NCBI RefSeq assembly: GCF_004339745.1
Contig: NZ_SMGP01000001.1
Span: 3,844,001 to 3,908,000 of the forward strand
Length of the DNA: 64,000 nucleotides
Direction of reading: 5' to 3'
Source of the DNA: Paraburkholderia sp. BL9I2N2
GTDB taxonomy: Bacteria; Pseudomonadota; Gammaproteobacteria; Burkholderiales; Burkholderiaceae
The notes beneath the pieces were generated by a model. The model was not told the origin of the DNA. It did no database searches and saw only the letters and a list, made by a program, of their open reading frames with translations. The position numbers and the translations under genes were made by a program. Shown piece after piece: positions 24,696-34,419 of this stretch; within the stretch, counting starts at the first letter, position 1; every line of letters starts with the position of its first letter.

Positions 24696-26277
24696 CGAAG
24701 TCGTAGAACTGTCGCGCCTCCAGTTCGCCATCACCGCGCTTTACCACTTCCTGTTCGTCCCGCTCACGCTCGGCCTGTCCTGGTTGCTCGTCATCATGGA
24801 GTCGGTCTATGTGATGACCGGCAAGCAGATCTACAAGGACATGACCCAGTTCTGGGGCAAGCTGTTCGGCATCAACTTTGCGATGGGTGTCACCACCGGC
24901 CTCACGCTCGAATTTCAGTTCGGCACAAACTGGTCGTATTACTCGCACTATGTCGGCGATATTTTCGGCGTGCCGCTCGCGGTTGAAGGGTTGATGGCGT
25001 TCTTCCTCGAGTCGACCTTCGTCGGCCTGTTCTTCTTCGGCTGGAACCGGCTGTCGAAGACCCAGCATGTGTTCGTCACGTTCCTCGTGGCGCTCGGCTC
25101 GAACCTGTCGGCGCTGTGGATTCTGGTGGCCAATGGCTGGATGAACAATCCGGTCGGCGCTACCTTCAACTATCAGACCATGCGCATGGAGCTCGACAGC
25201 ATCTTCTCCGTGCTGTTCAATCCGGTCGCGCAAGTCAAGTTCGTGCATACCGTGTCGGCCGGTTATGTGACGGCGTCGATGTTCGTGCTTGGCGTGTCGT
25301 CGTGGTATCTGCTGAAGCGCCGCGACACTGAATTCGCATTGCGCTCGTTCGCGATTGCCGCCGGCTTCGGTTTGGCGTCTACGTTATGCGTGATCGTGCT
25401 CGGCGACGAATCCGGCTACCGCACCGGCGAAGTCCAACAGGTCAAACTGGCCGCGATCGAATCCGAATGGGAAACCGCGCCCGCGCCGGCTCCGTTCACG
25501 ATCATCGGGATTCCGAATCAGAAGGAAGAGCGCACTGACTACGCTATCCGGATTCCCTACGCGCTCGGCCTGATCGCCACGCGTTCGCTCGATGAACCCG
25601 TGGTCGGCCTGAAAGATTTGATGGCGCGCAACCAAGAGCGCATCAAAAACGGCATGCTCGCCTACGCCGCGCTACAGAAGCTGAAGCAAGGCGACATCAC
25701 CGACGAAGCCAAAGCCGACTTCGACGCGCACAAGCAGGATCTCGGCTACGGCCTGATGCTCAAGCAGTTCACCGCGAACGTCACCGACGCCACGCCGGAT
25801 CAGATCGCCCAGGCCGCGAAGAAAACGATCCCGCCTGTGGCACCCGTGTTCTTCTCGTTCCGCTTGATGGTGGGCCTCGGCATTCTGTTCCTCGCCACTT
25901 TCGTGCTGGCGTTCTGGTTCTGCGCGCAGCGCTCGTTGTTGCTGGAGAAGCGCCGCTGGTTCCTGCGCTGGGCCGTGTGGGCGATTCCGCTGCCTTGGCT
26001 CGCGGCGGAGTTCGGCTGGATTGTCGCTGAAGTGGGCCGTCAACCGTGGACCATCGCGGGCATTCTGCCGACCAACCTGTCGGCCTCGAGCCTGACACCG
26101 AATGACCTGTATCTGAGTATCGCGGGCTTCGTGGTGTTCTACACGGTGCTGTTCATCATCGAAATCATGCTGATGTTCAAGTACGCGCGGCTCGGGCCCT
26201 CGTCGCTGCATACGGGCCGCTATCACCACGAACAACAGCCGCTGAATCAGCCGCTGCCGACCAACACGGCCGCCTGA
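24685..26277 (+). CDS. cydA: Cytochrome bd ubiquinol oxidase subunit I
   Basis: 530 residues, polytopic. His21 in LSRLQFAITALYHFLFVPLTLG is the N-terminal heme b595 ligand. The Q-loop is present (residues about 255-310) and the GRQPW motif (AEVGRQPWTIAGILPT) is intact. CydA binds three hemes and oxidises quinol while reducing oxygen without proton pumping. The ATG at 24685 is nine bases inside a GTG alternative and has AAGGTGA upstream. cydB follows after 35 bases. Confidence 0.96.
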   Translation: MPVSEVVELSRLQFAITALYHFLFVPLTLGLSWLLVIMESVYVMTGKQIYKDMTQFWGKLFGINFAMGVTTGLTLEFQFGTNWSYYSHYVGDIFGVPLAVEGLMAFFLESTFVGLFFFGWNRLSKTQHVFVTFLVALGSNLSALWILVANGWMNNPVGATFNYQTMRMELDSIFSVLFNPVAQVKFVHTVSAGYVTASMFVLGVSSWYLLKRRDTEFALRSFAIAAGFGLASTLCVIVLGDESGYRTGEVQQVKLAAIESEWETAPAPAPFTIIGIPNQKEERTDYAIRIPYALGLIATRSLDEPVVGLKDLMARNQERIKNGMLAYAALQKLKQGDITDEAKADFDAHKQDLGYGLMLKQFTANVTDATPDQIAQAAKKTIPPVAPVFFSFRLMVGLGILFLATFVLAFWFCAQRSLLLEKRRWFLRWAVWAIPLPWLAAEFGWIVAEVGRQPWTIAGILPTNLSASSLTPNDLYLSIAGFVVFYTVLFIIEIMLMFKYARLGPSSLHTGRYHHEQQPLNQPLPTNTAA

Positions 26278-26312
26278 TTCGCCGCCACTGAGCTTCAAGG
26301 GAAAAGATCATC

Positions 26313-27449
26313 ATGGATTACGCAACCCTCAAACTGATCTGGTGGGTGCTGATCGGCGTGCTGCTGATCGGCTTCGCGCTCACCGACGGCTTCGACATGG
26401 GCGCGGCGATTCTGCTGCCGTTCATCGGCAAGACCGACGCCGAGCGGCGCATCGTCGTGAACACGGTGGGCGCGACGTGGGAAGGCAATCAGGTCTGGCT
26501 CATCACGGCGGGCGGCGCGATGTTCGCCGCGTGGCCGCTGGTGTACGCGGCATCGTTCTCCGGCTTCTATTTCGCGATGCTGCTGGTGTTGTTCTCGCTG
26601 TTCTTCCGGCCGGTCGGCTTCGACTACCGCAGCAAACGCGAAGACCCGCGCTGGCGCACGGCGTGGGACTGGGCGCTGTTCGTCGGCGGCTTCGTGCCGG
26701 CGCTGGTGTTCGGCGTCGCGTTCGGCAACCTGCTGCAAGGCGTGCCGTTCTCGTTCGATACCGACCTGCGCGTCACCTATCACGGCGGCTTCTTCGCGCT
26801 GCTCAACCCGTTCGCCGTGTTGTGCGGCCTCGTCAGCGTCTCGATGCTGACCGCGCACGGCGCCGCCTTCGTCAAGATGAAAGCGGACGACATCGTCGCC
26901 GAGCGCGCTTCGCTGGCGCTGCGGATCGCTGCGCTCTCTTGCGTGGCGCTGTTCCTGATCGCCGGCGCGCTGATCTCCACGATGATCGGCGGCTATCAGG
27001 TGATCGACGCCCCGCCGCTCGACACGGTCGCCAATCCGTTGATGAAGAACGTGATCGGCGCACCCGGCCTGTGGCTCACCAACTACGCGAATTATCCGTG
27101 GATGGTGAGCGCGCCGGTGGCCGGTCTCGCAGGCGGCGTGCTGGCCACGTTGCTCGCGCGCTCGCGCTTCGAAAAGAGCGCCTTCCTGTCGACCTCGCTG
27201 ATGATCATCGGCGTGATTCTGACGGCGGGCTTCTCGATGTTCCCGTTCATCATGCCCTCCTCGCTCGACGGCCGCAGCAGTCTCACCGTGTGGGATTCGA
27301 CCTCGAGCCGCATGACGCTGCAGATCATGCTGATCGCCGTGATCATTTTCCTGCCGATCATCCTGATCTATACGAGCTGGGTGTATCGCGTGATGCGCGG
27401 CAAGGTGACCGCCGCCGCGCTCGAAGAAAATCACCATACGATGTATTGA
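26313..27449 (+). CDS. cydB: Cytochrome bd ubiquinol oxidase subunit II
   Basis: 378 residues with eight to nine membrane segments. MDYATLKLIWWVLIGVLLIGFALTDGFDMGAAILLPF and the GATWEGNQVWLITAGGAMFAAWP motif are characteristic. It forms the heterodimer with CydA. The gene order cydP-cydA-cydB-cydX is complete; no cydDC exporter genes are adjacent. Confidence 0.96.
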   Translation: MDYATLKLIWWVLIGVLLIGFALTDGFDMGAAILLPFIGKTDAERRIVVNTVGATWEGNQVWLITAGGAMFAAWPLVYAASFSGFYFAMLLVLFSLFFRPVGFDYRSKREDPRWRTAWDWALFVGGFVPALVFGVAFGNLLQGVPFSFDTDLRVTYHGGFFALLNPFAVLCGLVSVSMLTAHGAAFVKMKADDIVAERASLALRIAALSCVALFLIAGALISTMIGGYQVIDAPPLDTVANPLMKNVIGAPGLWLTNYANYPWMVSAPVAGLAGGVLATLLARSRFEKSAFLSTSLMIIGVILTAGFSMFPFIMPSSLDGRSSLTVWDSTSSRMTLQIMLIAVIIFLPIILIYTSWVYRVMRGKVTAAALEENHHTMY

Positions 27450-27477
27450 TCCGCAACACGCTTAACAGGAGTTTGCG

Positions 27478-27594
27478 ATGTGGTATTTCAGTTGGATTCT
27501 CGGGATCGGCGTGGCGTTGGCGTTCGGCATCATCAATGTGATGTGGCTGGAATCGCATCGGCCGTCGGAAGCCGGCGCACAGAAGAGACGCTAA
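27478..27594 (+). CDS. cydX: Cytochrome bd small subunit CydX
   Basis: 38 residues: MWYFSWILGIGVALAFGI begins a single membrane helix and EAGAQKRR forms the tail. The MWYFSWILG opening is the CydX (YbgT) hallmark. The Shine-Dalgarno ACAGGAG lies eight bases before the ATG. It stabilises the CydAB heme site. It starts 28 bases after cydB and ends before a strong terminator. Confidence 0.95.
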   Translation: MWYFSWILGIGVALAFGIINVMWLESHRPSEAGAQKRR

Positions 27595-27627
27595 AACAGC
27601 ATGTGCCGGCCACGGGCCGGTAAACGG

Positions 27628-27666
27628 AAAAGCGGCACCTTGAATGATTCAAGGTGCCGCTTTTTT
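27628..27666. terminator. Terminator after the cyd operon
   Basis: A 13-bp stem GCGGCACCTTGAA / TTCAAGGTGCCGC with loop TGA, preceded by A4 and followed by T6; bidirectional between cydX and nagE. Confidence 0.95.
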
Positions 27667-27724
27667 ATTGCTGCATGACTACTGGAGGCGAAGCAGCGCG
27701 AGCCGCTCCTGCTTCAGCACTGCG

Positions 27725-29500
27725 TCATGCCGGCAAAGGCGTTGCACCGCCGCTTTGCGTCGTGCGCGTTGTCAGCTTTTCAGCGTAGCGCTGCGCCGCA
27801 TCGCCGACGACGATATGGAACGTGTCCGCAGAAATCCACGCCGTATCGAGCGTCGCCAGACGTTGACGATCAACCGCCGACGGATCCCGCACGACGATAC
27901 GCAGACGCGTGGCCGCCACCGCATCAAGCGACACCACGTTGCCCGCGCCGCCGAACACGGCCAGCCAGCGCAGCGGATCGGGATCGAGCGGACCGCTACC
28001 TTGAGCACCCGAAGCTGCAACCGGCGCAGCCGCCACTGCCGGAACCGCAGCGGCAACCACCGGCTTCACCACCTCACCACCACCCTGCGCGATCACCGTG
28101 CGGATTTCGTCCGCGATGATGTCCGCTTCCGGTCCGATGATCACCTGCACGTTGGTCGAGCCGCGCTTGAGCACACCACGCGCACCGATCGTCTTCAGTT
28201 CGTTTTCAGAGACCTTGTTCGAATCGACCACCGACAAACGCAGTCGCGTCGTGCAGGCATCCACCACCGACAGATTCGACGCACCACCGAGAGCAGCGAT
28301 ATAACGCTGCGCACGCGGCACAGCCGCACCGGCGACCGGTGAAACGAAACCACCAGCAGCAAACGAGTCGACTTGTTCATCGGCTGCAGCGGGTTCACGG
28401 CCCGGCGTCGCCATGTTGAATTTGCGGATGAAGAAGCGGAACAACCCGTAGTACACCACCATGTAGACGAGACCGATCGGAATCGCCCACCAGCCACGAG
28501 TCGACAGGCCGTAGTTCAGCACGTAATCGATCGCGCCAGCGGAGAACGTGAAGCCGAGGTGAATGCCGAGCGCCGAACAGATGGCGAGCGAGAGGCCCGT
28601 CAACAGCGCGTGGATCACGTACAGCACCGGTGCGAGGAACATGAAGCTGAATTCGATCGGCTCGGTCACGCCCGTCAGGAACGACGTGAGCGCCATCGAG
28701 AACAGCAGGCCGCCGACCAGCGCGCGGCGCTCCTTCGGTGCTTCATGGAACATTGCCAAACAGGCAGCCGGCAAGCCGAACATCATGACCGGGAAGAAGC
28801 CCGTCATGAAAGTGCCGGCAGTCGGATCGCCCGCGAAGAAGCGATGCAGGTCGCCCGTCACGGCGGCGCCACCCGGCGGCGTGAACGTGCCGAACACGAA
28901 CCACGTCAGCGAATTGAGGATGTGATGCAAACCCGTGACGAGCAGCAAGCGGTTCAGCACGCCGAACACGAACGCGCCGAGCGCGCCCGCGGTGGTCAGC
29001 CAGTGGCCGGCCGTATCGATCACGGCTTGCACCGGTTGCCACACGTAGCCGAACGCTATGCCGAGCACGAGGCAGACCACCCCTGTGACAATCGGCACGA
29101 AGCGTTTCCCTCCGAAGAACGCGAGGTAATCGGGCAGCTTGATGTCTTTGTATCTGTTGTACAGCAAGCCCGCGACGATACCCGCCACGATCCCGGACAA
29201 CACGCCCATGTTGAGCTTGTCGTTGATGTCCTTCATCACCGCGACTTCGACCAGATAACCGATCGCGCCGGCCAGACCCGCCACGCCGTTATTGTCTTTC
29301 GCGAAGCCGACCGCCACGCCGATCGCGAACAGCAGCGGCAGGTTGTCGAAGATCGCGCCGCCGGCGTCGGCGATCATCTTGATGTTGAACACATCGGGTT
29401 GACCGAGGCGCAGCAGCAGGCCGGCAACCGGCAGCACCGCAATCGGCAGCATCAGCGCGCGTCCCAGGCGCTGAATCTTCAGAAACGGATTCCCATCCAT
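27725..29500 (-). CDS. nagE: N-acetylglucosamine-specific PTS transporter EIICB
   Basis: 591 residues. Residues 1-360 are the glucose-family EIIC with about ten membrane segments; FFAGDPTAGTFMTGFFPVMMFGLP and GVTEPIEFSFMFLAP are diagnostic. A first EIIB follows (about 398-470) with phospho-Cys416 in VDACTTRLRL. After an Ala/Pro/Val linker there is a second EIIB-like domain (about 508-580) in which the equivalent motif reads DAVAATRLRI, so it lacks the cysteine. GGAGGTATCA is the ribosome binding site. It imports and phosphorylates GlcNAc with the EIIA encoded in nagF. Confidence 0.94.
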   Translation of the reverse strand: MDGNPFLKIQRLGRALMLPIAVLPVAGLLLRLGQPDVFNIKMIADAGGAIFDNLPLLFAIGVAVGFAKDNNGVAGLAGAIGYLVEVAVMKDINDKLNMGVLSGIVAGIVAGLLYNRYKDIKLPDYLAFFGGKRFVPIVTGVVCLVLGIAFGYVWQPVQAVIDTAGHWLTTAGALGAFVFGVLNRLLLVTGLHHILNSLTWFVFGTFTPPGGAAVTGDLHRFFAGDPTAGTFMTGFFPVMMFGLPAACLAMFHEAPKERRALVGGLLFSMALTSFLTGVTEPIEFSFMFLAPVLYVIHALLTGLSLAICSALGIHLGFTFSAGAIDYVLNYGLSTRGWWAIPIGLVYMVVYYGLFRFFIRKFNMATPGREPAAADEQVDSFAAGGFVSPVAGAAVPRAQRYIAALGGASNLSVVDACTTRLRLSVVDSNKVSENELKTIGARGVLKRGSTNVQVIIGPEADIIADEIRTVIAQGGGEVVKPVVAAAVPAVAAAPVAASGAQGSGPLDPDPLRWLAVFGGAGNVVSLDAVAATRLRIVVRDPSAVDRQRLATLDTAWISADTFHIVVGDAAQRYAEKLTTRTTQSGGATPLPA

Positions 29501-29610
29501 TGATACCTCCAATCCTTGTCTCTTTGTTGAACGCCGTGATTAAACGGCGTCGTTGAGTTTTGTAGCTATGAGTAATGACTGAGCGAAGCTGGCTGCGGAC
29601 CGTATGGGGT

Positions 29611-32175
29611 TCAGTCCAAAGGCCAGGTTTCGCGGCTTGCTGCTCTTACCGCCTGCGCCGATTCGAGCGCCAGGGCATCCTGGGCGCGTTGACGGCACAG
29701 CTGATAATCGAGGTTGCGCACCCGCGCCTTGATGCCCGGCACCGACACCGGATCCACCGAGAGCTCGGTCACGCCAAGGCCAACCAGCAGCGGCACGGCG
29801 AGCGGGTCGCCCGCCAGCGCGCCGCACACGCCGACCCATTTGCCGTGCTTGTTCGCGCCTTGCACGGTGGCCGCGATCAACCGCAGCACAGCCGGATGCA
29901 AGCCGTCCGCCTGGGCGGCGAGGTCGGCCTGGCAACGGTCCATGGCGAGCGTGTATTGCGTCAGATCGTTGGTGCCGATCGAGAGGAAATCCGCGTGTTG
30001 CGACAGTTGATCGGCAAGCAGCGCCGCCGACGGCACTTCGATCATCACGCCGACTTCGATCGGCTCCGTGCGGCCCGACTCGCGCGCGAATTCGTCGATA
30101 CGCTTGCGGATACGGATCAATTCGCCGACGTCGGTCACCATCGGCAGCAGGATGCGCACGGCGCCGAGCGGCTGCACCGCCAACAGGCCGCGCAACTGAT
30201 CGTCGAGCAGATCCGGGCGCACTTGCGCGAGTCGGATGCCGCGCAAGCCGAGCGCGGGATTCGGTTCGGGCGGCAGCGTCAGATAGTCGACTTCCTTGTC
30301 CGCGCCGACATCCAGCGTGCGGATGATCGCGGTGCGGCCGCTCAATGCGTCGACGATTCCCTGGTAGCTCTGACGATGTTCGTCCGTGGTCGGCGCAGCG
30401 GCGCGGTGAATGAACAGCAGTTCGGTGCGCAACAGGCCGACGGAATCGGCGCCGTTTTCGACGGCGGTCTTCGCGTCGTCGAGCGTGGCGATGTTCGCCG
30501 CCACTTCGATCGCGCGGCCATCGGACGTGGCCGCCGCTTGCTGCGAGGTGCGGCGATTCGCTTCGCGCACATCGGCGAGGCGAGTGCGCTCGGTGCGTGC
30601 GCGTTCGACATCGAGTTCGGTCGGCGCGAATTCGAGGCGGCCGGTCGTGGCGTTCACTACCACTTGCGTGCCTTCGGGAATCGCATGCAACGCGTCGCCG
30701 ACTGCCACCAGCGCGGGAATGCCGGCCTGACGCGCGAGAATCGCCGCATGCGAGGTCGCGCCACCGCGCGCCATCACCAAGGCGGTGACACGTGAGCGAT
30801 CCAGCGTGGACAGATCCGACGGCGTGAACTCTTCAGCCGCGAGCACGGCCTCTTCCGGCAACGTGCGCGCCGCGGCGTTCGTGTAACCCAGCGCGCGCAG
30901 CACGCGCTTTTCAATGTCCCGCAGATCGGCGGCGCGTTCCGCGAGCAACGCGTCTTCGATATTCGTCAGGATTGCGATCTGTGCGCGGATCGCTTCGCGC
31001 CACGCAAAGCCTGCGCTCTTGCCGAGGCTGATCAGATCGCGCGCGGCGTCGAGCAGCGTCGGATCTTCGAGCAGCACGCGATGCACCGCGAAAATGCCCG
31101 CTTCGCCAACCGCGCCGCGTTGCGAGGCGTCGCGTACGGTCGTGCCGAGGTCCGCATCGACCGTGGCAATCGCCTTGTCGAGCAGACGGCTCTCCGCAGC
31201 CGACGTGCCGTTCGCTTTTTCGGGCGGATCGATGTCCGCGTCGTCCCAGCGCACCAGCTTGCCGACCGCGACGCCCGGCGCCGCGCAGACGCCGGCGAGT
31301 GTATTCGGCGCGAGCGGTTCGCCCGCCGGACGCGCGACGGCCTGCGGCGCCGGCGAGCTTTGGCGCGCCGGTTTTTCTTCGACTTCGCCGTGCGCTTCGC
31401 GCGTCAGTTCATGCGCGATCGCCTCGATTGCGGCCTTTGCTTGCGGGCCAACGCCGAGCAGTTCGATGGTCGCGCCTTCACCTGCGCCAAGGCCCAGCAA
31501 ACCGACCACGCTTTCGATCGCCGCCTTGCGTCCTTCGTAACGCACTTCGACGCGTGCGTCGAAGCCGCGTGCCGCTTCACGTGCACGCGCCGCCGGGCGT
31601 GCATGCAGACCGCCTGCGTGAACCAGCGTGACCTGCTGACGCGCTTCCTCCGTCACGTTCGTTGCACTCGCCTCGCGCGAGGCTTCGGCCGCCGCGCCGC
31701 CGCGCGCACGCAGCACCAGCAGCGGCGTTTCACCCGCCTTCAGCAAGCCGCCTTGCACACGTTCGACGATCTCGAACGCATCCGAATTGGCGATCGCGAT
31801 CACCGACACGAGGCTCGGCGCATTCAGCGCGACCTGATCCTGATCGAACTCGATCAGCACGTCGCCAGCGCGCACGTGAGCGCCTTGAGCGACCATCGGC
31901 GCAAAGCCCTTGCCGTTCAGTTCGACCGTATCGATACCGATATGCAGCAGAATTTCGGCGCCTTCGGCCGTGGCCAGCGTCACGGCATGACCGGTGCGCG
32001 CGAGATGGGTGACGGTACCGTCGCACGGCGCGACGAGTCGGCCCTCGAGCGGATCGATGCCGATGCCGTCGCCGAACATGCCGCCCGAAAACACAGGGTC
32101 GGGCACGTTCGCGAGCGGCACGACCGGACCGGTCATGGGCGCGAGTAAAACAATATGGCCTTCAGAATGGCTCAT
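29611..32175 (-). CDS. nagF: EIIA-HPr-EI fusion PTS protein for GlcNAc
   Basis: 854 residues with three PTS modules in one chain: EIIA-Glc (residues 1-155; His78 in LLHIGID), HPr (about 178-260; His191 in GGLHARPA, Ser222 present in AAIESVVG) and enzyme I (about 292-854; His476 in GGATSHAAIL, PEP-binding C-terminal barrel). It relays phosphate from PEP to NagE. A GAGGAG precedes the ATG. It makes the GlcNAc PTS independent of the general EI and HPr at 60039-62360. Generic annotations may call it ptsP. Confidence 0.93.
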   Translation of the reverse strand: MSHSEGHIVLLAPMTGPVVPLANVPDPVFSGGMFGDGIGIDPLEGRLVAPCDGTVTHLARTGHAVTLATAEGAEILLHIGIDTVELNGKGFAPMVAQGAHVRAGDVLIEFDQDQVALNAPSLVSVIAIANSDAFEIVERVQGGLLKAGETPLLVLRARGGAAAEASREASATNVTEEARQQVTLVHAGGLHARPAARAREAARGFDARVEVRYEGRKAAIESVVGLLGLGAGEGATIELLGVGPQAKAAIEAIAHELTREAHGEVEEKPARQSSPAPQAVARPAGEPLAPNTLAGVCAAPGVAVGKLVRWDDADIDPPEKANGTSAAESRLLDKAIATVDADLGTTVRDASQRGAVGEAGIFAVHRVLLEDPTLLDAARDLISLGKSAGFAWREAIRAQIAILTNIEDALLAERAADLRDIEKRVLRALGYTNAAARTLPEEAVLAAEEFTPSDLSTLDRSRVTALVMARGGATSHAAILARQAGIPALVAVGDALHAIPEGTQVVVNATTGRLEFAPTELDVERARTERTRLADVREANRRTSQQAAATSDGRAIEVAANIATLDDAKTAVENGADSVGLLRTELLFIHRAAAPTTDEHRQSYQGIVDALSGRTAIIRTLDVGADKEVDYLTLPPEPNPALGLRGIRLAQVRPDLLDDQLRGLLAVQPLGAVRILLPMVTDVGELIRIRKRIDEFARESGRTEPIEVGVMIEVPSAALLADQLSQHADFLSIGTNDLTQYTLAMDRCQADLAAQADGLHPAVLRLIAATVQGANKHGKWVGVCGALAGDPLAVPLLVGLGVTELSVDPVSVPGIKARVRNLDYQLCRQRAQDALALESAQAVRAASRETWPLD

Positions 32176-32213
32176 CAAGCGGGACTCCTCGACACGTCGC
32201 ATCTGATTTCTCG

Positions 32214-33230
32214 TCAGTGAGTTTCGGTGACTTTGTTGAGATGGCGCGGCGCATCGGGATTGCGCCCGCGCGCGGCGGCAAGGCCGGCGGCCATCACGTA
32301 AAAGGACAGGATTGCGGCGATCGGATCGAGCGCCGCATGAGCGGTGGGGGCAAGCGGCAGCGTGGCTTCCGGCACGTCGGCCGGCGCTGCGAGCAGAACG
32401 CGGGCGCCGCGCGCCTTCATATCGCGCGCGAGTTGCAGCAAGCCGGCCTGCTCGGGGCCGCGCGGTGCGAAGACCAGCAGCGGATAGTCGCGATCGATCA
32501 ATTCCATCGGACCGTGACGCACTTCCGCGCTCGAAAACGCTTCGGCCTGAATGCCGGAGGTTTCCTTCAGTTTCAGCGCGGCTTCCTGCGCGATGGCAAG
32601 ACCCAGACCGCGGCCGATCACGATCATGCGCTCGACGCCGCGCAATTCCTCCACGGCTGCCGACCAGTCGAGTTCACCCGCGGCACGCAGTGCTTCGGGC
32701 AGCGTCTTCAACGCGGCGAGCAATTCGGCGTCCTGCTGCCAATGCGCGACGAGCTGCGCGGAAATCGACAGCATCGCGATATAGCTCTTGGTGGCCGCGA
32801 CGCTCAGTTCCGGACCGGCTTCGAGCGGCAACTCGAATTCGCACGCGTCGGCCAAGGGTGAGCCCGACACGTTCACGGCGGCAACGGTCAGCGCGCCGGC
32901 TTGGCGCAGCGCTTCCATGGTGCCGACCAGGTCAGGGCTCTTACCCGATTGCGAGAACGCCAGCGCGAGTTGATCGCGCACCTGCAGCGGCGCCTGTTGC
33001 AGCGTGGCGACCGACATCGGCAGCGAGGCGACCGGCACGCCGAGGCGGCTCATCGTCAGGCTGGCGAAGTAGCTCGCGGCGTGGTCGGAGCTGCCGCGCG
33101 CGACCGTCAGCGCGACATGGCGCGGCTGCTGGGCGAGCTTCGCTGCCAGCGCCTCGACGCGCGAGGTGTCCGTAAGTTGCGCGGCGACCGTTTCAGCGGA
33201 CGCCAGCGCCTCTTTAAGCATATTCGACAA
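32214..33230 (-). CDS. nagB-II: SIS-domain glucosamine-6-phosphate deaminase (NagB-II type)
   Basis: 338 residues with two SIS domains: LTVARGSSDHAASYF and FSQSGKSPDLVGT in the first, IGRGLGLAIAQEAALKLKETSGIQAEAFSSAEVRHGP in the second. It resembles the isomerase half of GlmS without the glutaminase domain. In nag operons this stands in for NagB, converting GlcN6P to fructose 6-phosphate and ammonia. AAGGAG sits six bases before TTG at 33230, and an in-frame ATG follows at 33221; the TTG is chosen on spacing. The start overlaps the nagA end. Confidence 0.88.
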   Translation of the reverse strand: MSNMLKEALASAETVAAQLTDTSRVEALAAKLAQQPRHVALTVARGSSDHAASYFASLTMSRLGVPVASLPMSVATLQQAPLQVRDQLALAFSQSGKSPDLVGTMEALRQAGALTVAAVNVSGSPLADACEFELPLEAGPELSVAATKSYIAMLSISAQLVAHWQQDAELLAALKTLPEALRAAGELDWSAAVEELRGVERMIVIGRGLGLAIAQEAALKLKETSGIQAEAFSSAEVRHGPMELIDRDYPLLVFAPRGPEQAGLLQLARDMKARGARVLLAAPADVPEATLPLAPTAHAALDPIAAILSFYVMAAGLAAARGRNPDAPRHLNKVTETH

Positions 33231-34317
33231 TTGCTTCTCCTTCGACGTAAGTCGCGGTCAACGCCAGTTCACGATCGAACACGACCACATCGGCCCATGC
33301 ACCGCGCGCGATGCGACCGCGGTCTTCAATGCCCAGGTAGTCGGCGGCGTAGCGCGACAAACGGTTCGATACATCGGCGATCGGCAAGCCGATCGATACG
33401 AGATTGCGCAGCGCCTGATCCATGGTCAGGGTGCTGCCGGCGAGCGTGCCGTCGGCGAGACGCACGCCGCCGAGGCACTTCGTCACATGCTGGCTGCCGA
33501 GGCGGTATTCGCCGTCGGGCATGCCGGTGGCCGAGGTGCTGTCCGTGACCACATAGAGACGCGGAATCGCGCGCAAGGCCGCGCGGATCGCCCCAGGATG
33601 GACGTGCAGCAGATCGGGAATGATTTCGGCGAACTCGGCGTGCGCGAGCGCCGCGCCGACGAGGCCTGGATTGCGATGGTGCAGCGGCGACATGGCGTTG
33701 AACAGATGCGTGAAGCCGCAGGCGCCGTGCTTGAGCGCGGCGACGGCATCGTCGTAAGTGCCGAGCGAATGGCCCAGTTGCACGCGCACGCCGCGCGCCG
33801 CCATCTCGGAGATGATCTCCATATGGCCGGCAATTTCCGGCGCCAGCGTGACCACGCGAATCGGCGCGATGGACAGATACTTCAGCACTTCGTCCATCAC
33901 CGCCGAGACCGCCGCGTCTGGTTGCGCGCCGAGCTTGCCGGGGTTGATGTACGGCCCTTCCAGATGCACGCCGAGCACGCGCGCGCCGCCGGGCGTTCGA
34001 ATCCGCGCGTTGTTGCCCAACTCAGCGACGACGCTCATCAGTTCGTCGCGCGGCGCGGTCATGGTGGTGGCAAGCAGGCTGGTCGTGCCGTAACGCGCAT
34101 GCGTGCGCGTGATGGTTTCGATCGCGTTGCCGCCTTCCATCACGTCGGACCCGCCGCCGCCATGCACGTGCAGATCGATGAAGCCGGGCAGGATGTACGG
34201 CGCGTCGTTCGTCGACGGATCGACGCGTTCGCCGGTGAGCGCCGTGATGCGGCCGTTTTCGTATTCGAGCGTGCCGTGAATCCACCCATCGGTGGTGAGT
34301 ATGTTTCCGGTCAGCAT
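33214..34317 (-). CDS. nagA: N-acetylglucosamine-6-phosphate deacetylase
   Basis: 367 residues, amidohydrolase family. LPGFIDLHVHGGGGSDVMEG carries the HxH-type metal site, HLFNAMSPLHHRNPG and the TDSTSATGMPDG segment hold further ligands and the catalytic Asp. It produces GlcN6P and acetate. The start MLTGNILTTDG is chosen because the further upstream frame is Arg-rich and non-conserved. It overlaps the next gene of the operon and follows nagR. Confidence 0.95.
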   Translation of the reverse strand: MLTGNILTTDGWIHGTLEYENGRITALTGERVDPSTNDAPYILPGFIDLHVHGGGGSDVMEGGNAIETITRTHARYGTTSLLATTMTAPRDELMSVVAELGNNARIRTPGGARVLGVHLEGPYINPGKLGAQPDAAVSAVMDEVLKYLSIAPIRVVTLAPEIAGHMEIISEMAARGVRVQLGHSLGTYDDAVAALKHGACGFTHLFNAMSPLHHRNPGLVGAALAHAEFAEIIPDLLHVHPGAIRAALRAIPRLYVVTDSTSATGMPDGEYRLGSQHVTKCLGGVRLADGTLAGSTLTMDQALRNLVSIGLPIADVSNRLSRYAADYLGIEDRGRIARGAWADVVVFDRELALTATYVEGEAIVEYA

Positions 34318-34419
34318 GAGTCTCTCTGGTGAGGCGTGATACGGGGCGTGACTGAATGGCGCCTGACGGCGGCGCCGCACCTGAACTTGCGGGCTTCGCG
34401 CTCTGCCCGGTCGAGCAGT

